From: Trichormus sp. NMC-1
GTDB taxonomy: Bacteria; Cyanobacteriota; Cyanobacteriia; Cyanobacteriales; Nostocaceae
NCBI RefSeq assembly: GCF_001858025.1
Contig: NZ_LZQD01000009.1
Coordinates: 97,212 to 161,211, forward strand
Direction of reading: 5' to 3'
DNA length: 64,000 nt
The notes beneath the pieces are model-generated. The model searched no databases. It worked only from the letters and a program-made list of their open reading frames with translations, and was not told the origin of the DNA. Positions 44,733 through 54,295 of the stretch are shown here, one piece after another (the stretch's first letter is position 1; each line of letters opens with the position of its first letter). The translations under genes and the position numbers were made by a program.

Positions 44733-45836
44733 TCAGCGAACCTCTGCGTTAACCTCAGCGCCCCTCTGCGTTTCAATTACCTCCTCAACCTTCCTCAACT
44801 CACCCACGCGCCAACTATCAGCAAGATCCTTAATAAAACTAGCGATAGGAATAGCCACCAACAAACCCAAAACACCGCCCAACTTCGCACCCAACAACAA
44901 AGAAATCACCACCCAAACTGGATTTAAACCAGTCAAACTTCCTAAAAGACGTGGTGCGACAATATTAGAATTTACTTGATCAATAGCCACAGCAATAGCC
45001 GCAACTTCTACCCCTTCCCAAAAATTTTCTAAAGCTACCAACAAACTAACAATACCAATACCAATACCTGTACCAAAAGGGAAAAGAGAGAAAAAGCCAA
45101 TAGCAATTCCAAAAAGTAAAGCTAAAGGAACTCGCAGCGCCACAAATGCTAATGTCACTGTCACCGCTAAAACAGCGCCTAATGTTGCTTGTCCGATGAA
45201 ATAATTTTGGAAATCTTCCCGGAGTAATTCCCTGACTTTTGTACCGATATGGGGCGAAAACCATTGATAAATTCCATCCCACAAACGTTCACCATTTAAT
45301 ATCAGGTAAATAGTTAATACTACCGCGAGCAAAATATTAACTAAAACGCCAATAGTATCAAAAGCAAAACCCAGAATTTTTCCAGTAAAAGACTGAAATT
45401 GATTAGAAATTCTTTCGAGAATTTGAGTAGCTAAACCACTGACATTTACAGGTAACTGTTGTGTAGCTGCCCAATTGAGGAAAGCATCTAATTGTTGATT
45501 CCCTGAATCAATCCAAGCCGGAAGAATATTAACAAATTCATTTAGTTGTGCGAAAATTAGCGGCAGCAAGATAACTCCTACAGCCCCTAAAATAACTACG
45601 GCTAATAGTAATACTCCGACAATTGCTAAGTTACGCGGTACTCCCCGTTTATGAAAAAAATTAATCGGATAATCCAAAACAAAAGCTAGTAAAATAGCAC
45701 TAGCAACTAAACTTACCAAAGGTTGAAAATACTGTACAACCTGAATTAATAACCAACCGTTAAGAATGGCAACGGGAAAGGCTAATCCCACACTTAACCA
45801 GCGGGGTAGTTTGTTGACTGTTTGCATTCGGTTCAC
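44733..45836 (-). CDS. AI-2E family (PerM-like) transporter
   Basis: 367 aa with about eight hydrophobic segments and family hallmarks: FVLDYPINFFHKRG near the start, DFQNYFIGQATLGAVLAV, and NSNIVAPRLLGSLTGLNPVWVVISLLLGAKLGGVLGLLVAIP near the end. Members export small molecules or ions; AI-2 export is shown only for TqsA. The N-terminal Met gives MNRMQTVNKLPRWLSVG. The coding end contains AACCTCAGCG repeats (about 44730-44760), so the last residues (ETQRGAEVNAEVR) are repeat-derived. Confidence 0.9.
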   Translation of the reverse strand: MNRMQTVNKLPRWLSVGLAFPVAILNGWLLIQVVQYFQPLVSLVASAILLAFVLDYPINFFHKRGVPRNLAIVGVLLLAVVILGAVGVILLPLIFAQLNEFVNILPAWIDSGNQQLDAFLNWAATQQLPVNVSGLATQILERISNQFQSFTGKILGFAFDTIGVLVNILLAVVLTIYLILNGERLWDGIYQWFSPHIGTKVRELLREDFQNYFIGQATLGAVLAVTVTLAFVALRVPLALLFGIAIGFFSLFPFGTGIGIGIVSLLVALENFWEGVEVAAIAVAIDQVNSNIVAPRLLGSLTGLNPVWVVISLLLGAKLGGVLGLLVAIPIASFIKDLADSWRVGELRKVEEVIETQRGAEVNAEVR

Positions 45837-45934
45837 TCCACCACAGTTATAAGTTGATTGGGGTATCAGATGACTGCTTCCCTGTGTAATATCATTGTTT
45901 TATTAACTTAGCCTCTCCCTATTGCAGCAGATTC

Positions 45935-46378
45935 TTAATTGCTTTCGGGAAAACTTTTGCTAATAAAATCCAGCATAATGCGTTGGTGCATATCTCCAAA
46001 TGGCCGCACTTCACCTGCTATGGATGAATAACAACTACCCTGACGAATATCGTCAGGTGTCAATAAACCCATATCCCAGCCTTCGTTTAGCACTAATTGC
46101 TCTAATCCCACTAATAATGGTGCTTGAAAAATATGGCAAATTGCTTTTTCATTGGGATAAACGGCGAATTTGGTAAAAGAAGGTAACTCATAACCGATTT
46201 CTTCGATAATTTCTCGTACAAGTGCTATCTCTGGGGTTTCACCGGGTTCGAGATGTCCGCCAAACAGCCCCCAAGATCCAGGATAGTTAATACCGGGAAT
46301 GTCGTCTCGCAATTGCATCAGACATTTGCCATTTTGGTAGAGAATAGCGAGTGCTACATGAGGTACTTGATTGCTCAT
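45935..46378 (-). CDS. Nudix hydrolase
   Basis: 147 aa. Complete Nudix box: GGHLEPGETPEIALVREIIEEIG (about 41-63), with the REIIEE metal-binding core. The enzyme hydrolyses a nucleoside diphosphate linked to another moiety; the substrate is not predictable. It begins 2 bases after the stop of the OB-fold lipoprotein gene on the same strand, so the two are one operon. Confidence 0.9.
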   Translation of the reverse strand: MSNQVPHVALAILYQNGKCLMQLRDDIPGINYPGSWGLFGGHLEPGETPEIALVREIIEEIGYELPSFTKFAVYPNEKAICHIFQAPLLVGLEQLVLNEGWDMGLLTPDDIRQGSCYSSIAGEVRPFGDMHQRIMLDFISKSFPESN

Positions 46379-46380
46379 AA

Positions 46381-46800
46381 TTATTCTTCTTCTAGGTAAA
46401 CTTCCCCGTACTCTTTGCCGGCTAAAGGGATACTTTTGTATCTTACCTTACCCTTAAATATTACCTGTTGTCCCACTTGGAGATTGTTTTGATGAGTGAG
46501 AACCCAGATTTTGCCTGTTGAGTCGTTAATTTGATAAGCTTTCTGCTTGATTAGGGGAGCTTCCTTCTCTACCTTACCTTGGATGTAAACTGTAGCCTGA
46601 TTCTTTGGTGCTGGTTTAATTTCTCGAATGGGCGTGGCATTAGCACTAAGTATCAGGTTACTGGTATTACCCGGATTTCTCGAATTACTACAACCATAAA
46701 GTTCAAATACCAGTAAAAAAGTCAATACTAGATGAAAGAACCTTAGAGAAGAAATTTTTGCTTGTGGCCTCAAACCAAGCCATTTTAATAATTTTTCCAT
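46381..46800 (-). CDS. Putative lipoprotein with OB-fold-like domain
   Basis: 139 aa. A hydrophobic segment (about 21-36) ends LYGC, a plausible lipobox. The mature part, TVYIQGKVEKEAPLIKQKAYQINDSTGKIWVLT...VGQQVIFKGKVRYK, has the strand pattern of a bacterial OB fold (YdeI-like). No catalytic residues. First gene of the pair with the Nudix hydrolase. Divergent from folD. Confidence 0.75.
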   Translation of the reverse strand: MEKLLKWLGLRPQAKISSLRFFHLVLTFLLVFELYGCSNSRNPGNTSNLILSANATPIREIKPAPKNQATVYIQGKVEKEAPLIKQKAYQINDSTGKIWVLTHQNNLQVGQQVIFKGKVRYKSIPLAGKEYGEVYLEEE

Positions 46801-46939
46801 TGATGCTTACCTTATCGCCAGGTTCCATTCATCCTAGCCATAGAATAAGCTGTTGGGCTGACAAATTGAACTTTTCCGCAAGCTTCACTTGGGGGCTGCT
46901 AGGGATTTAAAATAAAGGCCGATCCTCTCTGCAATTGTC

Positions 46940-47818
46940 ATGGAAACAAAAACTGCCAAAATGCTCGATGGTAAAGCATTAGCGGAAAAAATTCACAAAC
47001 AACTAGCTGCGACTATTGCAGAATTAAAACCCAAAATCGGTCGTCCCCCAGGTTTAGCAGTGCTAATGGTTGGTGATAATCCAGCCTCAGCAGCTTATGT
47101 CCGCAACAAAGAAAAAGCCTGTGCGAAAGTGGGTATTACCTCCTTTGGTAAGCATTTCCCTACCGACACTACCCTCACAGAACTAGAAGCGGTAATAGCA
47201 CAACTTAACCAAGATGAACAGGTGGATGGAATTCTGGTACAGTTACCTTTACCTGGTCATTTAGATAGCATCGCTCTTTTACATCAAATAGAACCCGACA
47301 AAGACGCAGACGGACTACACCCGGTTAACTTAGGACGACTGGTGCGGGGAGAAGCAGGTTTACGCAGTTGTACCCCAGCTGGTGTCATGCGACTACTGGA
47401 AGAATATAAAATTTCTCTGGAGGGAAAACAGGCAGTAGTGGTAGGACGGAGTATTTTGGTAGGTAAGCCGATGGCCTTGATGCTATTAGAGGCTAATGCT
47501 ACAGTTACTATCGCTCATTCGCGATCGCAGGACTTAAAAACTATCACCCAAAATGCTGATATTCTCATTGCAGCAGCAGGCCTTCCCGGACTAATCACTG
47601 CTGATATGGTGAAACCGGGCGCTGTTGTGGTAGATGTGGGGATAAATCGTCTCACTGATAGCAGTGGCAAAAGTCATTTAGTCGGTGATATCGACTTTGC
47701 CGCAACTGCTAGGGTGGCAGAATATCTCACCCCAGTCCCTGGTGGCATTGGACCGATGACAGTCGCTATGTTATTGCAAAATACAGTATCTAGCTATTTA
47801 CGAGCCACAAACCATTAA
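46940..47818 (+). CDS. folD: Bifunctional methylene-THF dehydrogenase/methenyl-THF cyclohydrolase
   Basis: 292 aa. FolD motifs: [14 protein letters not shown] (catalytic Lys), [38 protein letters not shown] (NADP site) and [13 protein letters not shown]. Interconverts one-carbon folates in the cytosol, upstream of the methylene-THF reductase found at 18856. Starts at ATG 46940; the next gene in the same direction is crtE, 188 bases away. Confidence 0.97.
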   Translation: METKTAKMLDGKALAEKIHKQLAATIAELKPKIGRPPGLAVLMVGDNPASAAYVRNKEKACAKVGITSFGKHFPTDTTLTELEAVIAQLNQDEQVDGILVQLPLPGHLDSIALLHQIEPDKDADGLHPVNLGRLVRGEAGLRSCTPAGVMRLLEEYKISLEGKQAVVVGRSILVGKPMALMLLEANATVTIAHSRSQDLKTITQNADILIAAAGLPGLITADMVKPGAVVVDVGINRLTDSSGKSHLVGDIDFAATARVAEYLTPVPGGIGPMTVAMLLQNTVSSYLRATNH

Positions 47819-48006
47819 GGAGTGATAATTATTCCTAACTAACTGTGCCGATTTGAGATTTTTTTGGTAAATTTCCCTAGTTTCCACTATGGAATAAATC
47901 GAAAATCTAAAATCCAAAATTGCATCATAAGTGAGTGTTTCTGCCCCAGCACACCGTAAAATTATCACACATATCTCAAGCAACCGAAAATTTTAGGATC
48001 TGAAGA

Positions 48007-48936
48007 ATGGTAGCAACGGATAACTTTCAAAAAACAGCAGAAGCCGCCAGGTTTAACCTCGCAGCTTATCTCAAAGAACGACAAAAGCTGTGTGAAACTG
48101 CCCTAGATTTGGCGATTCCTGTCGTTTACCCAGAAAAGATTTACGAAGCAATGCGCTACTCCCTCTTAGCAGGTGGTAAGCGCGTGCGTCCCATTCTTTG
48201 TCTGGCTACCTGTGAAATGATCGGCGGTACAATCGAAATGGCTATGCCTACAGCTTGCGCTGTGGAAATGATCCACACTATGTCGCTGATTCATGACGAT
48301 TTGCCAGCAATGGATAATGACGACTATCGTCGCGGTAAATTGACAAATCACAAGGTCTACGGCGAAGATATTGCGATTTTGGCAGGGGATGGCTTATTAG
48401 CCTTGGCTTTTGAATTTGTCGCTACCCAAACACCCCACAATGTCCCTAGAGACCAAGTTTTGCAGGTGATTGCTCGTCTCGGCCGGGCGCTAGGAGCGGC
48501 TGGATTGGTGGGCGGTCAAGTGGTAGATTTAGATTCAGAAGGTAAGTCAGATATTTCCCTGGAAACTCTGAATTTTATTCATAACCATAAAACCGCTGCC
48601 CTGTTAGAAGCTTGTGTCGTTTGTGGCGGAATTTTGGCCGGGGCATCAGCTGAAAATATCCAAAAATTAACTCGTTATTCTCAAAATATTGGCCTGGCTT
48701 TCCAAATTATCGATGATATTCTGGATATCACTGCTACCCAAGAGCAATTAGGCAAAACCGCAGGTAAAGACTTAACAGCCGAAAAAGTCACCTATCCCAG
48801 CCTGTGGGGAATTGAGGAATCACGTTCTCAAGCACAACAACTGGTTGAGGCAGCTTGTACAGAATTGGCATCCTTTGGAGAAAAAGCCCTACCTCTCCAA
48901 GCGATCGCTCATTATATAGTTAGTCGCAATCACTAG
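48007..48936 (+). CDS. crtE: Geranylgeranyl/farnesyl diphosphate synthase
   Basis: 309-aa trans-prenyltransferase. First Asp-rich motif [10 protein letters not shown] in [18 protein letters not shown] (about 95-112) and second DDILD (about 238-242); GGKRVRPIL precedes. It makes C20 (perhaps C15) diphosphate for carotenoids, chlorophyll phytol and quinones. The residues before the first motif (TMSL) fit the type II bacterial class. The DUF212 gene follows in the same direction, a neighbourhood seen in other cyanobacteria. Confidence 0.93.
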   Translation: MVATDNFQKTAEAARFNLAAYLKERQKLCETALDLAIPVVYPEKIYEAMRYSLLAGGKRVRPILCLATCEMIGGTIEMAMPTACAVEMIHTMSLIHDDLPAMDNDDYRRGKLTNHKVYGEDIAILAGDGLLALAFEFVATQTPHNVPRDQVLQVIARLGRALGAAGLVGGQVVDLDSEGKSDISLETLNFIHNHKTAALLEACVVCGGILAGASAENIQKLTRYSQNIGLAFQIIDDILDITATQEQLGKTAGKDLTAEKVTYPSLWGIEESRSQAQQLVEAACTELASFGEKALPLQAIAHYIVSRNH

Positions 48937-49109
48937 TAGTCTGTCAAAAGGCAAAAGGCAGAAGGCCGCTATGCTGAATGATTTCCAAAATATCTATCTG
49001 TAAGCGTGATTTCTGCTTTGCTAGGTAGATTTGGGATTTTGAGTTCTACCAAACATCGTTCCTCAACACACAACCACTGCTCATAATTTAATCACCTAAC
49101 CAAAATACC

Positions 49110-49565
49110 ATGCAGGACATAGGCGACATTTTCAACAACCGGGTGCTGCTGGTTGCCCTTGTAGCTTGTTTTGTTGCTCAAGCATTAAAACTCATTGTTG
49201 AGTTAGTCAAAAATCGCAAACTGAATGTGCGTGTTTTAGTGACAACCGGCGGAATGCCCAGCGCCCATTCAGCTTTGGTGACAGCCCTCGCAGCTGGTGT
49301 TGGACAAACTATCGGTTGGGCATCTGCTGAATTTGCTTTAGCTACTATTTTTGCCATCATCGTCATGTATGATGCAGCTGGAGTTCGCCAAGCCGCAGGT
49401 AAGCAAGCTCGAATACTCAATCAAATGATTGATGAGTTATTTGATGAAAAACCAGACTTTAGCCAAGACAGGCTCAAGGAACTACTTGGACATACTCCCG
49501 TTCAAGTCATAGCTGGTTCTGCTTTGGGTATAACTATTTTTTGGTTGGCTAGGACTGCTTATTAG
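49110..49565 (+). CDS. DUF212 (divergent PAP2) membrane protein
   Basis: 151 aa with about three to four hydrophobic segments and the family's TTGGMPSAHSALVTALA and MYDAAGVRQAAGKQA blocks, related to acid phosphatase/haloperoxidase folds. The SAHS segment corresponds to a PAP2 motif; full catalytic triads are incomplete, so enzymatic activity is uncertain. Lies after crtE; a role with prenyl phosphates is an inference. The stop codon is followed immediately by TCATTGG repeats. Confidence 0.88.
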   Translation: MQDIGDIFNNRVLLVALVACFVAQALKLIVELVKNRKLNVRVLVTTGGMPSAHSALVTALAAGVGQTIGWASAEFALATIFAIIVMYDAAGVRQAAGKQARILNQMIDELFDEKPDFSQDRLKELLGHTPVQVIAGSALGITIFWLARTAY

Positions 49566-49648
49566 TCATTGGTCATTAGTCATTGGTCAACTGATTATTA
49601 GTCATTGGTCATTGGTCATTAGTCATTGGTCATTGGTCAACTGATTAT
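49564..49648. repeat. TCATTAG/TCATTGG repeat array
   Basis: About ten heptamers of the same family as the 24525-24855 array, interrupted twice by CAACTGATTATT. It begins at the last base pair of the DUF212 stop and ends at the stop codon of the next, convergent gene. Confidence 0.92.
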
Positions 49649-50373
49649 TTGACATTTACCACTGAGCGCAGCAACATCACTTTTTTTCCATCTGCTAAGA
49701 GGGCAAAAAAACCATTTTCGCTCAGTTTTTGTAATGTCTTGTATGCTTCTTGTTGGTTGGTCGTATAAACAGCTAATAAGTAAGGGCGCTGTCCATAGGA
49801 AACAAGACCTACATTCCCTCCTACTGTCTTCTGCACATTACTTGCTATTTCTGGGCGGTTGAAATAATCTACCAATATTGCAAAACCATCTCCTAAGACT
49901 TTGGGATTATAGCTGACTGTCTGAGATGATATTGTTGCTCTTGGTATTGGTGCTGTTGGTATTGTTGTTGCTGTTGCTGTTCTTGTTGTTGCTGTTGTTG
50001 GTCTAGTAGTAATAATGGCAGACAAGCCCACAATATTGTTAACATACTTAGCCCAGCGGTTGGCATCATCAATTTTGTTAAACCCACCAATCCGCGTTAC
50101 TGTCTCGTTAAGATATTTGCAGGTAACGGTCTTGAGATCAGATGGTAAGGCGCTACGCAACTGCTTTTGATTATTCGCTGTGGGACTGACTACTAATAAA
50201 AGATATTCTCCTGCACTGGGAGGTTGACAAGTAGGAAGGGTTTGTTGAGCAATAACTGGACTAATGCTACCAACTAAGGAAGCGCTCGCTAATAATAAAA
50301 TACTGGGTAAAGTCGGAAATCTTGGCACAAAAGGTATATACATAAAATTGTAGGTTCTCAAAATATTTCTCAA
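49645..50373 (-). CDS. Secreted hypothetical protein with two SPOR-like halves and Thr-rich linker
   Basis: 242 aa. A signal peptide lies near the start (LASASLVGSISPVIAQQ); ATG 50343 (residue 11) may be the true start. Two domains of about 70 residues (EYLLLVVSPTANNQK...IVGLSAIIT and GFAILVDYFNRPE...NGFFALLADGKKVML) have the alternating pattern of SPOR-like repeats, which bind denuded peptidoglycan. The linker TTRPTTATTRTATATT is encoded by a degenerate GTTGTTGCTGTT microsatellite (about 49960-50005) and may vary in length between strains. Function unknown. Confidence 0.7.
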   Translation of the reverse strand: MRNILRTYNFMYIPFVPRFPTLPSILLLASASLVGSISPVIAQQTLPTCQPPSAGEYLLLVVSPTANNQKQLRSALPSDLKTVTCKYLNETVTRIGGFNKIDDANRWAKYVNNIVGLSAIITTRPTTATTRTATATTIPTAPIPRATISSQTVSYNPKVLGDGFAILVDYFNRPEIASNVQKTVGGNVGLVSYGQRPYLLAVYTTNQQEAYKTLQKLSENGFFALLADGKKVMLLRSVVNVK

Positions 50374-50420
50374 AATCTCTGTTCTCTAGAGAACTTCCAA
50401 ATCAAAAATCTTCATATCAA

Positions 50421-50494
50421 GTCCGGCTAATTGCTGATCAAAAAAACTCGACCCGTCCCCGCGCGGTTCCCTAATGATAAGTCTTTAACCGGAC
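50421..50494. repeat. Small inverted-repeat element (74 nt)
   Basis: Ends GTCCGGCTAA (50421-50430) and TTAACCGGAC (50485-50494) match in 9 of 10 bases as inverted repeats. The inner GTTCCCTAATGATAAGTCT is shared with 29391-29416. Coding-free; a possible MITE family. Confidence 0.5.
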
Positions 50495-50692
50495 ATTATA
50501 TCAGTTTTTCTGGGTTCAATATCTCTAGATTTGCAGTAGCAGTAGGAAATCAATTAAATGAATATTTTTAATTGATCTCCTCTACTTACGTCAGCGCCCA
50601 GAACACAATATATAGCCGTGGACAGGGTGGTTAGGACATCAATTGATAATGAAACTCCCACTAAAAGAGGGTTTTACTCCTGACTCCTGTAC

Positions 50693-50712
50693 GGGCGTAT
50701 TGCAATACGCCC
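50693..50712. repeat. Perfect 20-bp palindrome beside GACTCCTG repeats
   Basis: GGGCGTATTG-CAATACGCCC, flanked on each side by CTGACTCCTG strings, the same family as the TTCAGGAGTCAGGAG sequences around the insertion at 12246-12317. Confidence 0.7.
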
Positions 50713-50733
50713 CTTCTGACTCCTGCTATACTA

Positions 50734-51069
50734 TTATGAAACTGTAGTTAAAGCAGCTAAAGCATCAGGAATCGTTGCTGAAGGCGCTTTAAATTCACCG
50801 GTGATCACATATTCTAGGCGCAATTTCAACCAAGTAATAAATTGCGAGTTGGTAGAAATAATCGCTACATAAGGCTTAGGACACTTCGCTTTGATCTTGG
50901 CAAATTCCGGTGCTTCCAGAAAAGCTGGTTGCTTGACTAACCAAAAATCAATTTGTTTTTCTTGTTCGTGGTAATGACGGGTGCGTTCCTTCAAAACTTC
51001 GTGTATTGGTTCTTCTTCGAGCAGAAAGTGTTGACTAGCTAAAACGTAATAGTATGTTTGCATCTTCAT
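50734..51069 (-). CDS. ycf54: Ycf54-family Mg-protoporphyrin IX ester cyclase subunit
   Basis: 111 aa matching Ycf54 (DUF2488): TYYYVLASQHFLLEEEPIHEVLKERTRHYHEQEKQIDFWLVKQPAFLEAPEF. Ycf54 stabilises the aerobic cyclase (AcsF/CycI) that forms the fifth ring of chlorophyll. Met3 is also possible as start. The following gene upstream on the same strand is the NTF2-like protein, 58 bases away. Confidence 0.95.
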   Translation of the reverse strand: MKMQTYYYVLASQHFLLEEEPIHEVLKERTRHYHEQEKQIDFWLVKQPAFLEAPEFAKIKAKCPKPYVAIISTNSQFITWLKLRLEYVITGEFKAPSATIPDALAALTTVS

Positions 51070-51127
51070 CCCTTGGTTACTATTTAATAATTTATAGGGT
51101 ACAGGAGTCTGACTGTACCCTAATAAG

Positions 51128-51847
51128 TTAACTTTTCTTTAATCCCTTAAACCAAGAACTAAAAGGACAACCACCACCCTTATTTTCACTACTTACCTGT
51201 TTACCACCTGCTGTCAGCTTTTCTAAGAACAGGTTGTTGTCAAAATAGTGTTCTAAGGAAAGAACCTTTAAATCATCGGTTACATGAGCTACACTCATAC
51301 CAATAATTTCTACGGTTTCTCCAGTCGGTGCAAAGTCTTTATATGCACCCTGAAAATGTCCCCAGTGTCTCCACTTGAATGTAACATTAGGTGGACCAGA
51401 GTAAACTTCCAGCACTTCCCAGGGAAAGCCTTGCGGAAATGTACTGTGGAACAGTTTAGCTGATGATTCAAAACTTTCTTCTGAAGCTTTGTAATATTGG
51501 GAATCAGCCATGAAGAGATTGTAAGTACCTTGGGCAGATAAATCTGCTGCTGTATACTCCTTACCTCCGTTGGTACTGACACGAAGCTGATCATTCACCA
51601 CAGATAACCATTGTTGAGGGTTACTTTTAAAAGATACCTCCATTTCAAAGGTTCTGACCAAGTTTTGAACGATCGCTTCTAGTGTACCTTCAACGTGATT
51701 GCGGGTACTTTCTTTAGCCAGATTTTCTTTGGAACGGCTATAATCCGGTGGTGTCTGATAACGCCATTCCGCATGGGTACTGTATGCAATCACTGTATCC
51801 CGATCTTGTACCCAAAGAGGTAGGTTGTTAGGCTGTGTGGAAGTCAT
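51128..51847 (-). CDS. SnoaL/NTF2-like (plant 'pathogen-related'-like) protein
   Basis: 239 aa. Central region FKWRHWGHFQGAY...GETVEIIGMSVAHVTDDLKVLSLEHYFDNNLFLEKLT is an NTF2-like/SnoaL cone, and the N-terminal RTFEMEVSFKSNPQQW block resembles the plant pathogen-related protein family. No catalytic residue is clear; members bind or isomerise small hydrophobic molecules. The C-terminus has CPFSSWFKG. It lies next to ycf54 on the same strand and may share its transcript; a role in pigment biosynthesis is speculative. Confidence 0.78.
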   Translation of the reverse strand: MTSTQPNNLPLWVQDRDTVIAYSTHAEWRYQTPPDYSRSKENLAKESTRNHVEGTLEAIVQNLVRTFEMEVSFKSNPQQWLSVVNDQLRVSTNGGKEYTAADLSAQGTYNLFMADSQYYKASEESFESSAKLFHSTFPQGFPWEVLEVYSGPPNVTFKWRHWGHFQGAYKDFAPTGETVEIIGMSVAHVTDDLKVLSLEHYFDNNLFLEKLTAGGKQVSSENKGGGCPFSSWFKGLKKS

Positions 51848-51940
51848 AGAGGTCTGAATTTACAAATGTGACTCTAGATTTTTTAGGATTACGCAGCTAC
51901 AACCCCTCTAGTTCAGTTATCAGTTGCTAATGACTAATGA

Positions 51941-52687
51941 CTAATGACTAATTCCCAATATTGCTTGTTTCATTTCGCGGACGGCTCTTTCTATTCCTAC
52001 TAAAGCTGCTCGACTGATGATGGTATGACCAATGTTGAGTTCTTCCATACCTAGAAGCGCCGCCACGGGGTAAACATTCCAGTATGTGAGTCCGTGTCCG
52101 GCATTTACTCGTAACCCAGCTTTAATCGCTTTTTCACAGCCTTGAGCCAATAAGGCTAATTCCCGCTGGCGGGTTGTTTCGTCTTTAGCCTCCGCATACT
52201 GCCCTGTGTGCAGTTCAATAAACTTAGCTTGCACCTTGACAGAAGCTTCAATTTGTGCTGATTCGGCATCAATAAACAGACTCACGGGAATGCCAGCATT
52301 TTGCAGTTTATCAACTATCTCTCCTATTCTAGCAATTTGCCCGACAATATCCAAACCGCCTTCTGTGGTTACTTCTTCGCGTTTTTCGGGTACTAATGTT
52401 ACATAATCGGGTTTGATGTCGAGAGCGATCGCCAACATTTCATCAGTTGCAGCCATTTCTAAGTTTAGGTGCGATCGCACTGTTTGCCTTAAAATTCTTA
52501 CATCTCTGTCTTGAATATGTCTTCTGTCTTCCCGTAAATGTACGGTAATTCCATCTGCACCTGCTAATTCTGCCAACACCGCAGCCGCTACTGGGTCTGG
52601 TTCTACTGTGCGTCTGGCTTGACGAATGGTAGCGATATGGTCAATATTTACACCTAGTGTAGGCACGCCTGTTTTCTCCTGTTGCAC
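51941..52687 (-). CDS. pdxJ: Pyridoxine 5'-phosphate synthase
   Basis: 248-aa TIM barrel. [15 protein letters not shown] (phosphate/His site), [26 protein letters not shown] and [13 protein letters not shown] are standard PdxJ motifs. It closes the pyridoxine ring in vitamin B6 synthesis (DXP-dependent pathway). The last codons, encoding I-S-H then stop, come from the TCATTAG repeat family, so the native C-terminus has been slightly remade. Confidence 0.96.
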   Translation of the reverse strand: MQQEKTGVPTLGVNIDHIATIRQARRTVEPDPVAAAVLAELAGADGITVHLREDRRHIQDRDVRILRQTVRSHLNLEMAATDEMLAIALDIKPDYVTLVPEKREEVTTEGGLDIVGQIARIGEIVDKLQNAGIPVSLFIDAESAQIEASVKVQAKFIELHTGQYAEAKDETTRQRELALLAQGCEKAIKAGLRVNAGHGLTYWNVYPVAALLGMEELNIGHTIISRAALVGIERAVREMKQAILGISH

Positions 52688-52808
52688 TATCTTCAGATGT
52701 TGATTTTACAGGAAATACCAATTGAGAGGTGAATGAAGTTAGATTATAACTTTTGGTCATATTATAAAGAAAGACAATTCTCAAATAATTGACAATCTCT
52801 GAGGCAAT

Positions 52809-53447
52809 ATGCTTTTAGAACTGCAACAAATTATTGTCAACCCAGGCCAACAGATGTTACTAAAAGATATTAGTTGGCAGCAATTAGAAAATATTTTGGA
52901 AGAAATGGGAGAAAGACGTGCAGCGCGTATTTCCTATAGTGATGGTTGGTTAGAAATTATGGTTCCTTTACCTGAACACGAAAAAGATAAAGAATTGCTT
53001 GGTGATTTAGTCAAAATCTTATTAGATAAACTCGAAATTGATTTTGAGCCTTTTGGTTCTACAACACTTAAAAATGAGAGAATGCGACAAGCTGTAGAAC
53101 CAGATACCAGTTTTTATATTCAAAATCAAGCTGCGGTGATTGGGAAAAATCGGATTGATTTAAATATAGATCCACCACCAGATTTAGCTATCGAAATTGA
53201 TATTACTTGCCGTACTGAATTGGATAATTATAAAATCTTAGGAGTTCCTGAACTTTGGCGATATAAACATCAAGGTTTGGAGATTTTCTTGTTACAGGAA
53301 GGGAAATATGTAAAATCTCAATCTAGTCCTAATTTTCCTAATATCCCTATTGTGGAATTAGTTAACGAGTATGTGCAGCAGTGTTTAACTATTGGGAGAA
53401 GTCAGGCTATGCGGAATTTTAGGAGTTGGGTTAAGGATAATTTATGA
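52809..53447 (+). CDS. Uma2 family (DUF820) putative endonuclease
   Basis: 212 aa with PD-(D/E)XK-like blocks: EPDTSFYIQN (Asp), DLAIEIDITCRTELDNYKILGVPELWRY (Glu and Lys positions). Such proteins are highly expanded in cyanobacteria; function is unproven. A second member lies at 55944. Start ATG 52809 is preceded by GAGGCAAT, a weak RBS. Monocistronic. Confidence 0.87.
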   Translation: MLLELQQIIVNPGQQMLLKDISWQQLENILEEMGERRAARISYSDGWLEIMVPLPEHEKDKELLGDLVKILLDKLEIDFEPFGSTTLKNERMRQAVEPDTSFYIQNQAAVIGKNRIDLNIDPPPDLAIEIDITCRTELDNYKILGVPELWRYKHQGLEIFLLQEGKYVKSQSSPNFPNIPIVELVNEYVQQCLTIGRSQAMRNFRSWVKDNL

Positions 53448-53471
53448 TGGAAATTTAGTAAAGTTGTAAAA

Positions 53472-53714
53472 TTAAGGTTGAATTGGCACGAACTCGTATT
53501 TGTCAGTTCCAGGTTTTTGTTGAACTTTGATTAAGAAGATGTTATTGTTTATGCGATCGCCTGATTTTGAAAACTGAATTTTTCCTGTTGCACCATCAAC
53601 TGAAAAACTTGAATCATGCAGTTTATTTTGTAACTCATAGCGATTATTACTTATTTTTAAACCGGCAACAATTGCCAGAGTCGCATCATAACTAGTTGCT
53701 GTTCGCCAATTCAC
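53472..53714 (-). pseudogene. C-terminal remnant of a branched-chain amino-acid-type ABC binding protein
   Basis: 80 residues (NWRTATSYDATLAIVAGL...FSVDGATGKIQFSKSGDRINNNIFLIKVQ) match the last part of a periplasmic type 1 binding protein (Peripla_BP_6). Only a GTG at 53712-53714 starts it, and a signal peptide and the first 300-plus residues are missing. No transporter genes are next to it. Upstream bases show no further homology. Confidence 0.75.
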
Positions 53715-53829
53715 AGTTGCAAGATGCCAGAGGAGAACGAAATAATTACCGTACAGAACGTTTCAAATTTAACAACAATCTTTCTTCTTAATATTATACT
53801 CAACACGGCTTAATTACTTGATTTTATGG

Positions 53830-53858
53830 GTAGGGGTTTAGCAGTGCTAAACCCCTAC
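53830..53858. repeat. GTAGGGGTTTAGCA hairpin repeat
   Basis: 14-bp perfect arms GTAGGGGTTTAGCA (53830-53843) and TGCTAAACCCCTAC (53845-53858) with a 1-base centre. It is a dispersed palindrome type, not near a T-run. Confidence 0.8.
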
Positions 53859-53962
53859 AAATCTGGGGTTTTTGTGCTTTTACAAAAGTCCATATCTCAA
53901 CCGTTTTTAGTATAACCTTACACATTTTAGTTTTTCCCTGCCCACCTACTTGTATACTTATT

Positions 53963-53986
53963 GCAGTGTTAATAGTTTAACACTGC
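53963..53986. terminator. Hairpin downstream of the 97-aa gene
   Basis: GCAGTGTTAA (53963-53972) with TTAACACTGC (53977-53986); on the minus strand it lies 16 bases past the stop of the gene at 54002. No clear U-tract, so termination is tentative. Confidence 0.45.
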
Positions 53987-54001
53987 TTTGAAAACTATTA
54001 G

Positions 54002-54295
54002 TTAATTCAAAAGCCATCTATACACTCCTAAGCAGTCCACAAAGATAAATACAGAACTTGCATATAATATCATTATTTTATCTCCAGTTTGTAAGTTAGC
54101 AATCAACATCTGACTAGAACTCATGGCTAAGAGAATAAAGCCATAACCACTGATTTCAGTATTTGATGCTAGAATGACTCCTCCGATAAGAGCAAAAAAA
54201 CTACTGGAAATCTTTAAAATTTCACTAGATTGATGCTTTGTGTATTTGAAGTAAGAATTCTTGCTAAATTTATAACTTGGGATCTTTTTTGCCAT
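54002..54295 (-). CDS. Small membrane hypothetical protein
   Basis: 97 aa with two to three hydrophobic segments (about 28-45, 49-65, 72-92) and a basic, Ser/Tyr-rich N-terminus. No family recognised; the pattern NTEISGYGFILLAMSSSQMLIANL suggests a compact hairpin membrane protein related to conserved cyanobacterial proteins. ATG 54295 gives MAKKIPSYKF. Preceded by a 461-base gap. Confidence 0.65.
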   Translation of the reverse strand: MAKKIPSYKFSKNSYFKYTKHQSSEILKISSSFFALIGGVILASNTEISGYGFILLAMSSSQMLIANLQTGDKIMILYASSVFIFVDCLGVYRWLLN

